A DNA stretch of 33,988 bases from SAR86 cluster bacterium SAR86B. Its GTDB lineage: Bacteria > Pseudomonadota > Gammaproteobacteria > Magnimaribacterales > Magnimaribacteraceae. The first letter of the stretch is position 1. Each line of letters opens with the position of its first letter. The DNA is taken from positions 1 to 33,988 of the forward strand of contig CAJJAM010000006.1 of assembly GCA_905182235.1 (NCBI GenBank), read 5' to 3'. The translations under genes were made by a program, and so were the position numbers. Below, in pieces: positions 22,474 through 29,039 of the stretch. Below the pieces are notes generated by a model that was not told the origin of the DNA, searched no databases, and saw only the letters and a program-made list of their open reading frames with translations.

Positions 22474-22718
22474 TTCTTGTTTAAGCGAGATTTTATTCTT
22501 GCTGCTTTGTTCTTGTGAATAACCTTTTTACTTGCCATGCTGTCTAGAGCACTTTCTGCAGTTTTGAACGCACCTTTAGCAAGCTCTTTATCTTTAGCTT
22601 CAACTGCAGTTTCAACTGCTTTAACAGCTGTTCTAGCAGTAGATCGCTGTGTGCTTTTATGAGCATTTCTTTTTACGTTTTGCCTTGCTCTTTTAATTGC
22701 TGATTTTATATTTGCCAT
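22458..22718 (-). CDS. rpsT: 30S ribosomal protein S20
   Basis: S20 binds the bottom of the 30S body. The 86-aa protein, MANIKSAIKRARQNVKRNAHKSTQRSTARTAVKAVE with the closing KKVIHKNKAARIKSRLNKKV, has the length and pattern of E. coli S20 (87 aa). It is convergent with proB and divergent from the glycosyltransferase gene. A good promoter lies 28-56 bases upstream, inside the 5' region of the divergent gene. Confidence 0.97.
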
Positions 22719-22745
22719 ATGCTTGTGTATCTCTAAGAGCCGCGC

Positions 22746-22774
22746 ATAATGCAGTCTGTAGAGCTTAGTGTCAA
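22746..22774 (-). promoter_or_regulatory. Sigma70 promoter of rpsT
   Basis: On the minus strand, a perfect -35 TTGACA (22774-22769) is followed by a 17-bp spacer and -10 CATTAT (22751-22746, 4/6). The -10 is placed about 28 bases before the rpsT start. It coincides with the first possible ATG (22749) of the divergent gene, which argues against that start. Confidence 0.65.
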
Positions 22775-22790
22775 GCGAGTTGAGTTATTA

Positions 22791-23849
22791 ATGAAATTAG
22801 AAAATAAAAAATTTTTAATAGTTATTCTTCGATTTCATGGAGACGTGTTGCTAACCAAACCTCTGATCGATGATATAAAGACAAATTACCCAAATGCTCT
22901 CATAGATTTATTGGTATTTAAAGGAACAGCCTCTCTCTTAGAGGGTGATGAATTTATCAATGAAATTATAGAAATAGAGACTTCAGAGAGCCTTAATCTT
23001 TGGCAAAAAATAAGTTCTGAATTTTCTTTAAATCGTAGATTAAAAAGATCGAAGTATGACTTTGGTTTTTTCTTAACAACACAATGGAGGCTAGCTCTAA
23101 TGTCTATTTCCATGACAGGGACGAAAACAGCTGCTGTTTCGGATAAGAAAAGAGAAAGCTTTTTATGGGTTAGCTCTTTTACTAAAATTTTTCCAGAAGC
23201 TGGTAATAATCATATTGTTACCAGAAATCTCAATGCTTTGAATGTTTTTGATATAAAAATATCAGAAAACCCTTCATTAAATTTACCTATAAACAGAAAA
23301 ACAGAAATTAAAGCTGCAGAGTTTTTAAAATCCAAAGAGCTTTCAACTAAATTTTGTGTTGTTCACCCTATTTCCCGGAGAGAGGTGAAGCTTTGGAAGA
23401 AAGAAAATTTTATTAAGCTGATAGACGCGCTGGAATCAAAAGGTATAAAAGTTCTATTAAGTTCAGGTCCCGACAGTTCGGAAGTTAACTACGTCAATTA
23501 TTTAGAAGATAATGCCAACTCAAGACCTATTAATATTGGAGGCCAGACCTCTTTAATAGAACTGGCAGCAATAATAAAAAAAGCTGATTTTTTTATAGGG
23601 TTGGATTCAGTTGCATCTCATATATCAGCAGCAGTTGATACTCCGTCAATCACATTATTCGGACCAACCAGTGCGGTTAACTGGAGGCCCTGGTCAAGGA
23701 AATCTAAGGTTATTTGTAGGGATGGAAGCGAAGCGTTTTGTGAGGATCACGGTCATAAAGAGGGAAAATTTAAGAAATGTTTATGTTACATAAGCCCTCA
23801 AAGAGTTATTGAAGAGTTAGACGTCTTGTATTTTAATCAATATAAGTAA
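22791..23849 (+). CDS. Glycosyltransferase family 9 (heptosyltransferase-like)
   Basis: Probably a cytoplasmic inner-membrane-associated transferase adding a sugar to lipopolysaccharide core or a related glycolipid. The ATG at 22791 gives MKLENKKFLIVILRFHGDVLLTKPLIDDI, the usual heptosyltransferase N terminus (RxGDxLLTxP), and 352 aa. An upstream in-frame ATG at 22749 would add 14 residues but lies on the rpsT -10. The second Rossmann domain has FCVVHPISRREVKLWKKENF, then FFIGLDSVASHISAAVDTPSITLFGPTSAVNWRPW and the C-terminal CEDHGHKEGKFKKCLC. The exact acceptor cannot be told. No other LPS gene is nearby. Confidence 0.85.
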   Translation: MKLENKKFLIVILRFHGDVLLTKPLIDDIKTNYPNALIDLLVFKGTASLLEGDEFINEIIEIETSESLNLWQKISSEFSLNRRLKRSKYDFGFFLTTQWRLALMSISMTGTKTAAVSDKKRESFLWVSSFTKIFPEAGNNHIVTRNLNALNVFDIKISENPSLNLPINRKTEIKAAEFLKSKELSTKFCVVHPISRREVKLWKKENFIKLIDALESKGIKVLLSSGPDSSEVNYVNYLEDNANSRPINIGGQTSLIELAAIIKKADFFIGLDSVASHISAAVDTPSITLFGPTSAVNWRPWSRKSKVICRDGSEAFCEDHGHKEGKFKKCLCYISPQRVIEELDVLYFNQYK

Positions 23850-23861
23850 TTGAGGTAAAAG

Positions 23862-24734
23862 ATGATTAAAAAAACAAGGATATTAATGGATGGATTAACT
23901 TTTGGAGAAGGTCCTAGGTGGCATGATGGAAAGTTTTATTTTTCGGATTTTTATAGCCATAAGGTTTTTTCGCTGGACATGGAAGGAAATTCTGAGGTGA
24001 TTGTAGAGGTTCCTGGACAGCCCTCTGGTTTAGGGTGGATGCCTGATGGAACTATGTTAATAGTTTCAATGAAAGACAAAAAGCTCCTCTCCTTCATTAA
24101 CAATACTTTATCCGAAGTTGCTGATCTGTCTGATTTAGCAGGTTTTCACTGCAATGATATGGTTGTTGATGATCGCGGAAATGCATACATAGGAAACTTT
24201 GGTTTTAATACTTATTCTGGAGAAGAGATAAAGCCGGCTAATTTAATTCTGGTCCGTCCCGGTGAAGATCCGTGTGTTGCAGCAGATAATTTATTATTCC
24301 CAAATGGAGCCGTTATAACTCCTGATGGTAGAACGCTTATCGTTGGAGAAACCTATGCCGCACGTTTGACCTCTTTTGATATCAATCAAGATGCAACTCT
24401 ATCAAATAGAAGGGTCTGGGCTGATTTCACATTGGATGCTAAGGAAGGCGAAGTTCCTGTCCCAGATGGAATGTGTTTGGATGCTGAAGGTGCCATATGG
24501 GTTGCCTCTCCAACTACGGCCGACGTAATAAGGATCAAAGAAGGTGGTGAAATATTGGACCGAATACCTGTAGAGACAAACGCCTACGCTTGTATGCTGG
24601 GAGGTGATGATTTAAAAACCCTCTTTATTTGCACTTCTAAAGCTTCAGGTGTGGATCCGGAAGCTGCACTGAGAGAAAAATCTGGAAAGATTGAAACAAT
24701 TAAAGTTGAAGTACCGGGAACAGGAAAACCATAG
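23862..24734 (+). CDS. SMP-30/gluconolactonase/LRE-family hydrolase
   Basis: A six-bladed beta-propeller of the SMP-30/gluconolactonase family, 290 aa, without a signal peptide. Family metal ligands are visible: E16 (LTFGEGPRWHDGKFYFSD), N148 (FPNGAVITPDG) and D202 (VPDGMCLDAEGAIWVAS), with N98 (FHCNDMVVD) near the substrate. Such enzymes hydrolyse sugar or other lactones; the substrate here is unknown. GAGGTAAAAG precedes the ATG, 12 bases after the glycosyltransferase, so they may be co-transcribed. The gene looks richer in G/C third positions than its neighbours, which could mean later acquisition. Confidence 0.85.
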   Translation: MIKKTRILMDGLTFGEGPRWHDGKFYFSDFYSHKVFSLDMEGNSEVIVEVPGQPSGLGWMPDGTMLIVSMKDKKLLSFINNTLSEVADLSDLAGFHCNDMVVDDRGNAYIGNFGFNTYSGEEIKPANLILVRPGEDPCVAADNLLFPNGAVITPDGRTLIVGETYAARLTSFDINQDATLSNRRVWADFTLDAKEGEVPVPDGMCLDAEGAIWVASPTTADVIRIKEGGEILDRIPVETNAYACMLGGDDLKTLFICTSKASGVDPEAALREKSGKIETIKVEVPGTGKP

Positions 24735-24766
24735 CAGTAAAAGATTTAGTTTTCTCAGAAATAGCC

Positions 24767-25120
24767 TGGTGGAGGCGGCGGGAATTGAACCCGCGTCCAT
24801 CAGTACTCTGCCACAAGATCTACATGTTTAGTTTTATCTATTAATTTAATCTTTAAAGACCCAATAAACAGGGTTCAAAAGACGATCTCAATTTATTCTT
24901 AAGAAATTACCAATGAGAAGAGCAATTTCTGCAATCCGTGAAGTCGACTGTCAATACAATGGCACGGATACCAGGTAAGGACAGCTAGCCAATTAAGCGG
25001 CTAGTGCGTAGTCTGCGTTTTCGCCAACTAACAAGTTTGCAGTAATTGATTTACGAGAATCACTACCTTCTCGACATGCACCTGAGGGTTTGTATCTGTT
25101 GTCGAAGCCAGTTCGCCCCC
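24767..25120 (-). ncRNA. ssrA: Transfer-messenger RNA (tmRNA)
   Basis: tmRNA rescues stalled ribosomes together with SmpB. On the minus strand the RNA begins GGGGGCGAACTGGCTTCGAC at 25120 and ends in GGGTTCAATTCCCGCC followed by GCCTCCACCA at 24767. That gives a tRNA-like acceptor stem (GGGGGCG paired with CGCCTCC), a T-arm and an encoded CCA. It is a one-piece tmRNA of about 354 nt. The tag frame starts at resume codon GCA (25040-25038). It encodes ANLLVGENADYALAA and ends with TAA at 24995-24993. It lies directly downstream of smpB on the same strand. Confidence 0.95.
24993..25040 (-). other. tmRNA tag-peptide reading frame
   Basis: Fifteen codons plus TAA inside ssrA encode ANLLVGENADYALAA. 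The ALAA end is the expected protease-recognition signal (ClpXP/ClpAP in E. coli). The E. coli tag is ANDENYALAA preceded by a charged alanine, so this tag is about five residues longer. Confidence 0.85.
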
Positions 25121-25134
25121 AAAAAAGCTTAAGA

Positions 25135-25140
25135 ATTATA
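25135..25140 (-). promoter_or_regulatory. -10 element of ssrA
   Basis: TATAAT on the minus strand (25140-25135) lies 15 bases upstream of the mature tmRNA 5' end. The position fits transcription start near 25128 and removal of a short leader by RNase P. The -35 region (TAGTGA at 17 bp) is poor and lies at the end of the smpB coding sequence. Confidence 0.5.
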
Positions 25141-25160
25141 CCTTCCTAAGCTGAACTTCA

Positions 25161-25634
25161 CTAATTTTTAGTTCTTTCTCTTAATTCTTTAGCCTTTTGC
25201 CTATCCCAGTCTCTCGATTTTATATTTTCTCTTTTATCTTGAGATTTTCTTCCACTTGCCAAGGCGATTTCACATTTTACTAGCTCTTTCTTCCAGAATA
25301 GCTTCGTAGGTATGCAAGTCAGACCCTTTTGCTGAGTGGCTCGAAAGATCTCTGCTAGTTCTTTTTTATTGAGTAAAAGTTTTCTAGATCTTGTAGGGTC
25401 CATTTCTTGATTGCTATTCTTTAAAGGGTTTACATAACAACCTATTAACCAGGCCTCTCCATCTTTTAATAAAACATAGGATTCGGCGATTTGAGCTTTA
25501 TCTTCTCTAATGCTTTTTGCTTCCCAACCTTCAAGAGAAACTCCAGCTTCATATTTTTCTTTAAGCTCGAAGTTAAATCTTGCTCTCCTATTGTCAGCAA
25601 TAGTATTTATAGACTTCTTTTTTTGTTTTGCCAC
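25161..25634 (-). CDS. smpB: SsrA-binding protein SmpB (GTG start)
   Basis: SmpB binds tmRNA and mimics the codon-anticodon stem in the decoding centre. The 157-aa protein (E. coli 160) has NRRARFNFELKEKYEAGVSLEGWEAKSIREDKAQIAESYV, then MDPTRSRKLLLNKKEL. The basic C-terminal tail is GRKSQDKRENIKSRDWDRQKAKEL. Start is GTG at 25634, giving MAKQKKK. No Shine-Dalgarno lies before it, and a TATACT hexamer 6 bases upstream suggests a leaderless transcript. ssrA follows immediately. Confidence 0.96.
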   Translation of the reverse strand: MAKQKKKSINTIADNRRARFNFELKEKYEAGVSLEGWEAKSIREDKAQIAESYVLLKDGEAWLIGCYVNPLKNSNQEMDPTRSRKLLLNKKELAEIFRATQQKGLTCIPTKLFWKKELVKCEIALASGRKSQDKRENIKSRDWDRQKAKELRERTKN

Positions 25635-25635
25635 G

Positions 25636-25664
25636 TTTAGAGTATAAACCTTAGTAACTATAAA
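25636..25664 (+). promoter_or_regulatory. Candidate promoter of the five-helix protein and NSS transporter
   Basis: -35 TTTAGA (25636-25641), a 17-bp spacer and -10 TATAAA (25659-25664) lie in the 42-bp gap between smpB and the membrane protein gene. Transcription would start only about 6 bases before the ATG at 25677, giving a nearly leaderless mRNA. Confidence 0.4.
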
Positions 25665-25676
25665 ATTCTATCAACA

Positions 25677-26171
25677 ATGAATGATGAACATCAATTAAAG
25701 AATCTCAGTGAAAGAATTGCTTATATTTGGATGTTTCCAATTGTGGGTCTTACCACTGCGGTGTGGTTCACTAAAGATTCTTATGCCATCCTTATTGCTC
25801 ATTCATTCCAATTAGTGTGTTGTCTATTTTTATTTTTTATAGCTGGTTATATTTTTTCTTTGATGAACAAAAGCTCACTAGTTAGCTTCAAGTCTTCGAT
25901 GCTATTTCTAATATCTAATTCAATCTTAATTGCGTTCCTAAGTTTCTTTTTGAGTTATTATTTTAGCCCCGTCTGGGGCTTGGGATTAATGTTATTTGGG
26001 GTTTTGCTATTAAACCAATACCCTTTGCCTGCAGAGCTTAATCATAAATTCCCACCTTGGTATTTAGGCTTGATTAACAGAATTACAGTTATGTTGTGTA
26101 TTTGTATTATGGTTATGTTAGCTTATTGGCTAAATCCGTATTCAGAACCTTTAAAGCTATATAAATTATGA
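25677..26171 (+). CDS. Unrecognised five-helix membrane protein
   Basis: I do not recognise this 164-aa protein with confidence. Five hydrophobic segments are visible at about 14-34, 39-63, 70-92, 96-112 and 133-152. A conserved-looking loop QYPLPAELNHKFPPWYLGLINR precedes the last helix. Size and helix layout resemble the DUF3429 family, but its typical motifs are not clear, so this is only a suggestion. It is divergent from smpB. Its TGA stop overlaps the ATG of the NSS transporter by 4 bases (ATGA), so the two are translationally coupled and may act together in the inner membrane. Confidence 0.75.
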   Translation: MNDEHQLKNLSERIAYIWMFPIVGLTTAVWFTKDSYAILIAHSFQLVCCLFLFFIAGYIFSLMNKSSLVSFKSSMLFLISNSILIAFLSFFLSYYFSPVWGLGLMLFGVLLLNQYPLPAELNHKFPPWYLGLINRITVMLCICIMVMLAYWLNPYSEPLKLYKL

Positions 26172-27511
26172 CTGAACAAAGAAAATCAATTCATGGCACC
26201 TGGTCCAGTAGATGGACTTTCATACTTGCAGCAACTGGTTCTGCCGTTGGACTTGGAAATATTTGGAAGTTTCCTTACATGGCTGGTGATAATGGTGGAG
26301 GAGCATTTGTTCTCATTTATTTAGCTTGTATCTTTATAATTGGAATACCCATTATGTTGGGAGAGATTATGATCGGAAGAAGGGGTCGAAGTAGTCCTGC
26401 AAATACGATGAGCTTTTTAGCAAAAGAAGCGGGAACTTCGCAAGCTTGGACTATGCTTGGGGCCACGGGTGCTTTGGCAGGCCTTTTAATACTTTCTTTT
26501 TATAGTGTGGCGGCAGGTTGGGCAATGGCATATGTTTTTGCAGGTTTTCAAGAAACTTCTGCCCAAGCCGTTAACTCAGAATTCGATAAATTTTTAGCTA
26601 ATCCATCTGCTTTATTATTCTGGCACTCTCTTTTTATAATAACTACAGTGATAATCGTTGCTAGAGGAATCTTGAAAGGACTCGAAGCATGGATAAATAC
26701 CTTAATGCCTGCGCTCTTTGTAATTATAATTCTATTATGCATATACGCGATGCAAACTGGTGCATTTATGGAAGGTCTTACCTATTTATTTAAACCCGAT
26801 TTTTCTAAGATTAATTCAGATGTTCTCCTGGCTGCCTTAGGCCAAGCATTTTTTACATTAAGCCTTGGTATGGGAGCAATAATGGCTTACGGAGCTTACA
26901 TGCCTGCTGATCAAAATATTGGCAGAACAGCATTAAGCGTTGCGGCATTAGATACCGGAGTGGCCCTTTTAGCAGGGATAGCTATTTTTCCAATAGTTTT
27001 TGCAAATGGCTTGGAGCCCACTGAAGGCCCTGGACTTGTTTTTGTTACATTGCCAATTGCTTTTGCAAACATGCCTTTAGGAGTGCTATTTGGTACTCTA
27101 TTTTTTATTCTTTTAAGTATTGCTGCATTAAGTTCTTCTATTTCATTGATTGAACCAGGTGTAGCTTGGATGGTTGAGTCACTTAAAACCAAAAGATCTT
27201 ATGCAGCCATTGCATTAGGTGCTTTTGCTTGGATATTGGGTATCTTTAGCGCGCTTTCTTTTAATCTAATGTCTGAATTTAAGATATTTGGTATGAATTT
27301 CTTTGATTTTACAGATTTTCTTACAAATCAAATAATGCTTCCGCTTGGCGGCATTTTCATAGCTATCTTTGTTGGTTGGGTAATGAAGAAACAAGACGTG
27401 CTAGACGAATTACAAATAGAAGATGGAATAATTTTTAAGAGTTGGTTCTTTATAATTAGATTTGTAGCGCCAGTGATGGTGGGAATGGTATTAATCTATT
27501 TCTTTATTTAG
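26168..27511 (+). CDS. Neurotransmitter:sodium symporter (NSS/SNF) family transporter
   Basis: A sodium-coupled importer, most likely for an amino acid or similar small solute. The 447-aa protein has about 11 transmembrane helices, as in bacterial TnaT/MhsT-type members. The unwound TM1 motif GSAVGLGNIWKFPYMAGDNGGGAF (about 24-47) supplies substrate and sodium contacts, followed by IGIPIMLGEIMIGRRGR. TM6 has GQAFFTLSLGMGAIMAYGAYM. Substrate cannot be read from sequence. It overlaps the upstream five-helix gene by 4 bases, and its TAG stop overlaps the bamE stop by 4 bases. Confidence 0.93.
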   Translation: MTEQRKSIHGTWSSRWTFILAATGSAVGLGNIWKFPYMAGDNGGGAFVLIYLACIFIIGIPIMLGEIMIGRRGRSSPANTMSFLAKEAGTSQAWTMLGATGALAGLLILSFYSVAAGWAMAYVFAGFQETSAQAVNSEFDKFLANPSALLFWHSLFIITTVIIVARGILKGLEAWINTLMPALFVIIILLCIYAMQTGAFMEGLTYLFKPDFSKINSDVLLAALGQAFFTLSLGMGAIMAYGAYMPADQNIGRTALSVAALDTGVALLAGIAIFPIVFANGLEPTEGPGLVFVTLPIAFANMPLGVLFGTLFFILLSIAALSSSISLIEPGVAWMVESLKTKRSYAAIALGAFAWILGIFSALSFNLMSEFKIFGMNFFDFTDFLTNQIMLPLGGIFIAIFVGWVMKKQDVLDELQIEDGIIFKSWFFIIRFVAPVMVGMVLIYFFI

Positions 27512-27520
27512 TTTAATACC
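27487..27520. terminator. Possible bidirectional hairpin over the NSS transporter/bamE junction
   Basis: GGTATTAA (27487-27494) and TTAATACC (27513-27520) form a perfect 8-bp inverted repeat with an 18-nt loop that includes the overlapping stop codons (27508-27511). It lacks a clear U-run on the plus strand. A role in ending both transcripts is inference. Confidence 0.35.
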
Positions 27521-27840
27521 GCCGGCTCTTCACCTTTCCAGCTAATAAGTTTCTTGTCTTCAAAATAAAGAGTAATTTTCTTTTCAGTGAATGTTCTATC
27601 TCCTTGAGTTATCGAAGTGTAATAATCCCATCTATCAGGCGAGAATGTGTCCGTAATGGAAGGAGAGCCCAGAACATACTTAACTTGTGATTCAGTCATT
27701 CCAACTTCAAGTTTTTCCATCATTTCTTCATCAATTAAACTACCTTGGCTAATAACTACCTCATAAACTCTTGGCAGAGAGCAACTCATAACAAGCAGTA
27801 AAATAATAAGTGAACTTAAGAATTGTTTGAAGATTTGCAT
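27508..27840 (-). CDS. bamE: Outer membrane assembly lipoprotein BamE (OmlA/SmpA)
   Basis: BamE is the small lipoprotein of the beta-barrel assembly complex. The 110-aa protein has a hydrophobic signal peptide (about 5-19) and a lipobox-like VMSC with lipidated Cys20. The SmpA/OmlA domain follows: VISQGSLIDEEMMEKLEVGMTESQVKYVLGSPSITDTFSPDRWDYYTS, which parallels E. coli INQGNYL...[21 protein letters not shown]. It is divergent from fur, an arrangement also known in Pseudomonas (fur/omlA). Confidence 0.93.
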   Translation of the reverse strand: MQIFKQFLSSLIILLLVMSCSLPRVYEVVISQGSLIDEEMMEKLEVGMTESQVKYVLGSPSITDTFSPDRWDYYTSITQGDRTFTEKKITLYFEDKKLISWKGEEPAVLN

Positions 27841-27871
27841 AAAGATATTTCTTGGAGTATTAGTTTAGTAA

Positions 27872-27877
27872 TATAAT
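27872..27877 (+). promoter_or_regulatory. -10 element upstream of fur
   Basis: TATAAT at 27872-27877 sits in the 96-bp bamE/fur gap, 60 bases before the fur start, with only a weak -35 (TTCTTG at 27849-27854, 17-bp spacer). No Fur box resembling GATAATGATAATCATTATC is visible in the gap. Confidence 0.4.
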
Positions 27878-27936
27878 GTTTTAGAGTAGCAATTATTTGC
27901 GAAGTTCCTAAATGAAGCATATTAAAGGTGATTATT

Positions 27937-28344
27937 GTGACAGATGATGAAGAATTAAAGAAGGCTGGTCTAAAAGTTACTTTGCCAAGATTAAGAATCT
28001 TGGAGATGTTAGAGGTAGATGGTCAGGCTCACATGAGTGCAGAAGAAATCTACAGGAAGTTAATAGGTGCAGGAGAAGAAGTGGGCTTGGCTACAGTTTA
28101 TAGAGTGCTGACTCAGTTTGAGCAAGCCGGAATATGTATTAGACATAATTTTGAAGAAGGGCATGCAGTATATGAGTTAACTCCTTCAGACCACCATGAT
28201 CACATGATCTGTTTAGATACTGGTGATATTATCGAATTTACAGATGATATTATTGAAGACAGGCAAGATAAAATTGCAAAAGAGAGGGGTTATGAAATTA
28301 TTGATCACAGCATGGTTTTGTATGTTAAGCCAATAAAAAAATAG
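27937..28344 (+). CDS. fur: Ferric uptake regulator Fur (GTG start)
   Basis: Fur is a metal-dependent dimeric repressor of iron acquisition genes. The GTG at 27937 is chosen because AAAGGTGA (27924-27931) is well spaced as a Shine-Dalgarno and the N terminus becomes (M)TDDEELKKAGLKVTLPRLRILEML. An in-frame GTG at 27928 overlaps that site. The result is 135 aa, like Pseudomonas Fur (134) and shorter than E. coli (148). The winged helix has VGLATVYRVLTQFEQAGI and the metal-binding hinge SDHHDHMICLDTGDIIEF. C92 is kept but the second Cys of the E. coli CxxC is T95, as often in Pseudomonas-type Fur. Confidence 0.95.
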   Translation: MTDDEELKKAGLKVTLPRLRILEMLEVDGQAHMSAEEIYRKLIGAGEEVGLATVYRVLTQFEQAGICIRHNFEEGHAVYELTPSDHHDHMICLDTGDIIEFTDDIIEDRQDKIAKERGYEIIDHSMVLYVKPIKK

Positions 28345-28351
28345 ATTTAAC

Positions 28352-28379
28352 CTTGAAACCTCATTCGATATCCCCATAT
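28352..28379 (+). promoter_or_regulatory. Heat-shock sigma32 promoter of grpE
   Basis: CTTGAAA (28352-28358), a 13-bp spacer and CCCCATAT (28372-28379) match the E. coli sigma32 consensus (CTTGAAA / CCCCATNT) at every specified position. Transcription should start near 28386, just before the AAGGAGA ribosome binding site of grpE. Confidence 0.85.
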
Positions 28380-28383
28380 CGAA
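28364..28383. repeat. Perfect inverted repeat over the grpE sigma32 -10 element
   Basis: TTCGATAT (28364-28371) and ATATCGAA (28376-28383) are perfect 8-bp inverted repeats separated by CCCC, which is the first half of the sigma32 -10 motif. It could be an operator for a dimeric regulator, or partly coincidental. Confidence 0.6.
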
Positions 28384-28403
28384 GGATGTAAAGGAGATTT
28401 ATT

Positions 28404-28973
28404 TTGATAAAAGAAGACAAAGAAACAGGGGAAGCCCCAGAAGAAGAGGGTTTACTCGAAGAGAATAAGCAAGAGATTTCAGACGAAGACTTAGAAAATA
28501 TAACAGAAGAACCACTTTCTCTTGATAAGCAAATAGAAGATCTGCAAGAGAAAGTTTTAAGAGCTCAAGCAGAGGTTCAAAATGTTAGAAGAATTGCAGC
28601 TCAAGAAGTAACTAGAGCAAGGTTATATGGTGCAGAATCATTAGCAAGAGAGTTCTTATCAGTAGGCGATAATCTACAAAGAGCTGTAGATTCATCTGTA
28701 GAAGGCACTGATCTAAGTTCGATGAAAGAAGGTTTAGAATTAACTTTTAAAAGCTTTGAGAGCGCTCTTAAATTAGCAGGCATTACTTCTATTGACCCTG
28801 TAGATGAGAATTTTGATCCCGAAAAACACGAAGCTCTCTCTCTAATAGAAGATGAATCTAAAGAGGAGAATACTGTTATTGAGGTAGTCCAAAAGGGATT
28901 TATGATCTTAGATCGTGTTTTAAGGCCAGCAAAAGTAATAGTCTCTAAAAAGTTAGATAAAAAATTAAATTAA
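28404..28973 (+). CDS. grpE: Nucleotide exchange factor GrpE (TTG start)
   Basis: GrpE releases ADP from DnaK. Start is TTG at 28404, supported by AAGGAGA (28391-28397) with 6-base spacing; no good ATG exists before the conserved region. The 189-aa protein has an acidic N terminus (about 1-40) and the long coiled-coil (LDKQIEDLQEKVLRAQAEVQNVRRIAAQEV). The C-terminal head domain has FDPEKHEALSLIEDE and VVQKGFMILDRVLRPAKVIVSK. A sigma32 promoter lies directly upstream and another follows the gene. Confidence 0.96.
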   Translation: MIKEDKETGEAPEEEGLLEENKQEISDEDLENITEEPLSLDKQIEDLQEKVLRAQAEVQNVRRIAAQEVTRARLYGAESLAREFLSVGDNLQRAVDSSVEGTDLSSMKEGLELTFKSFESALKLAGITSIDPVDENFDPEKHEALSLIEDESKEENTVIEVVQKGFMILDRVLRPAKVIVSKKLDKKLN

Positions 28974-28975
28974 GA

Positions 28976-29003
28976 CTTGAAAAAAACAAGTTAAACCCCA
29001 TTT
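28976..29003 (+). promoter_or_regulatory. Heat-shock sigma32 promoter of dnaK
   Basis: CTTGAAA (28976-28982), a 13-bp spacer and CCCCATTT (28996-29003) again match the full sigma32 consensus. It begins 3 bases after the grpE stop codon and lies about 36 bases before the dnaK ATG, so dnaK-dnaJ has its own heat-shock start beside read-through from grpE. Confidence 0.88.
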
Positions 29004-29039
29004 TTAGGTAATAGAAAAAGTATTCGGAGAAAAAAGATA

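Noticed and set aside
24767-24800. tRNA gene, suggested by GGGTTCAATTCCC and CCA
   Set aside because: These belong to the tRNA-like 3' end of tmRNA; there is no anticodon arm.
27928-27936. GTG start for fur at 27928
   Set aside because: This codon is part of the AAAGGTGA Shine-Dalgarno. The GTG at 27937 gives a normal Fur N terminus.
27841-27936. Fur box in the bamE/fur gap
   Set aside because: An inverted repeat TATTA-N6-TAATA is present (27858-27873), but it does not match the 19-bp Fur consensus and is A/T-only.
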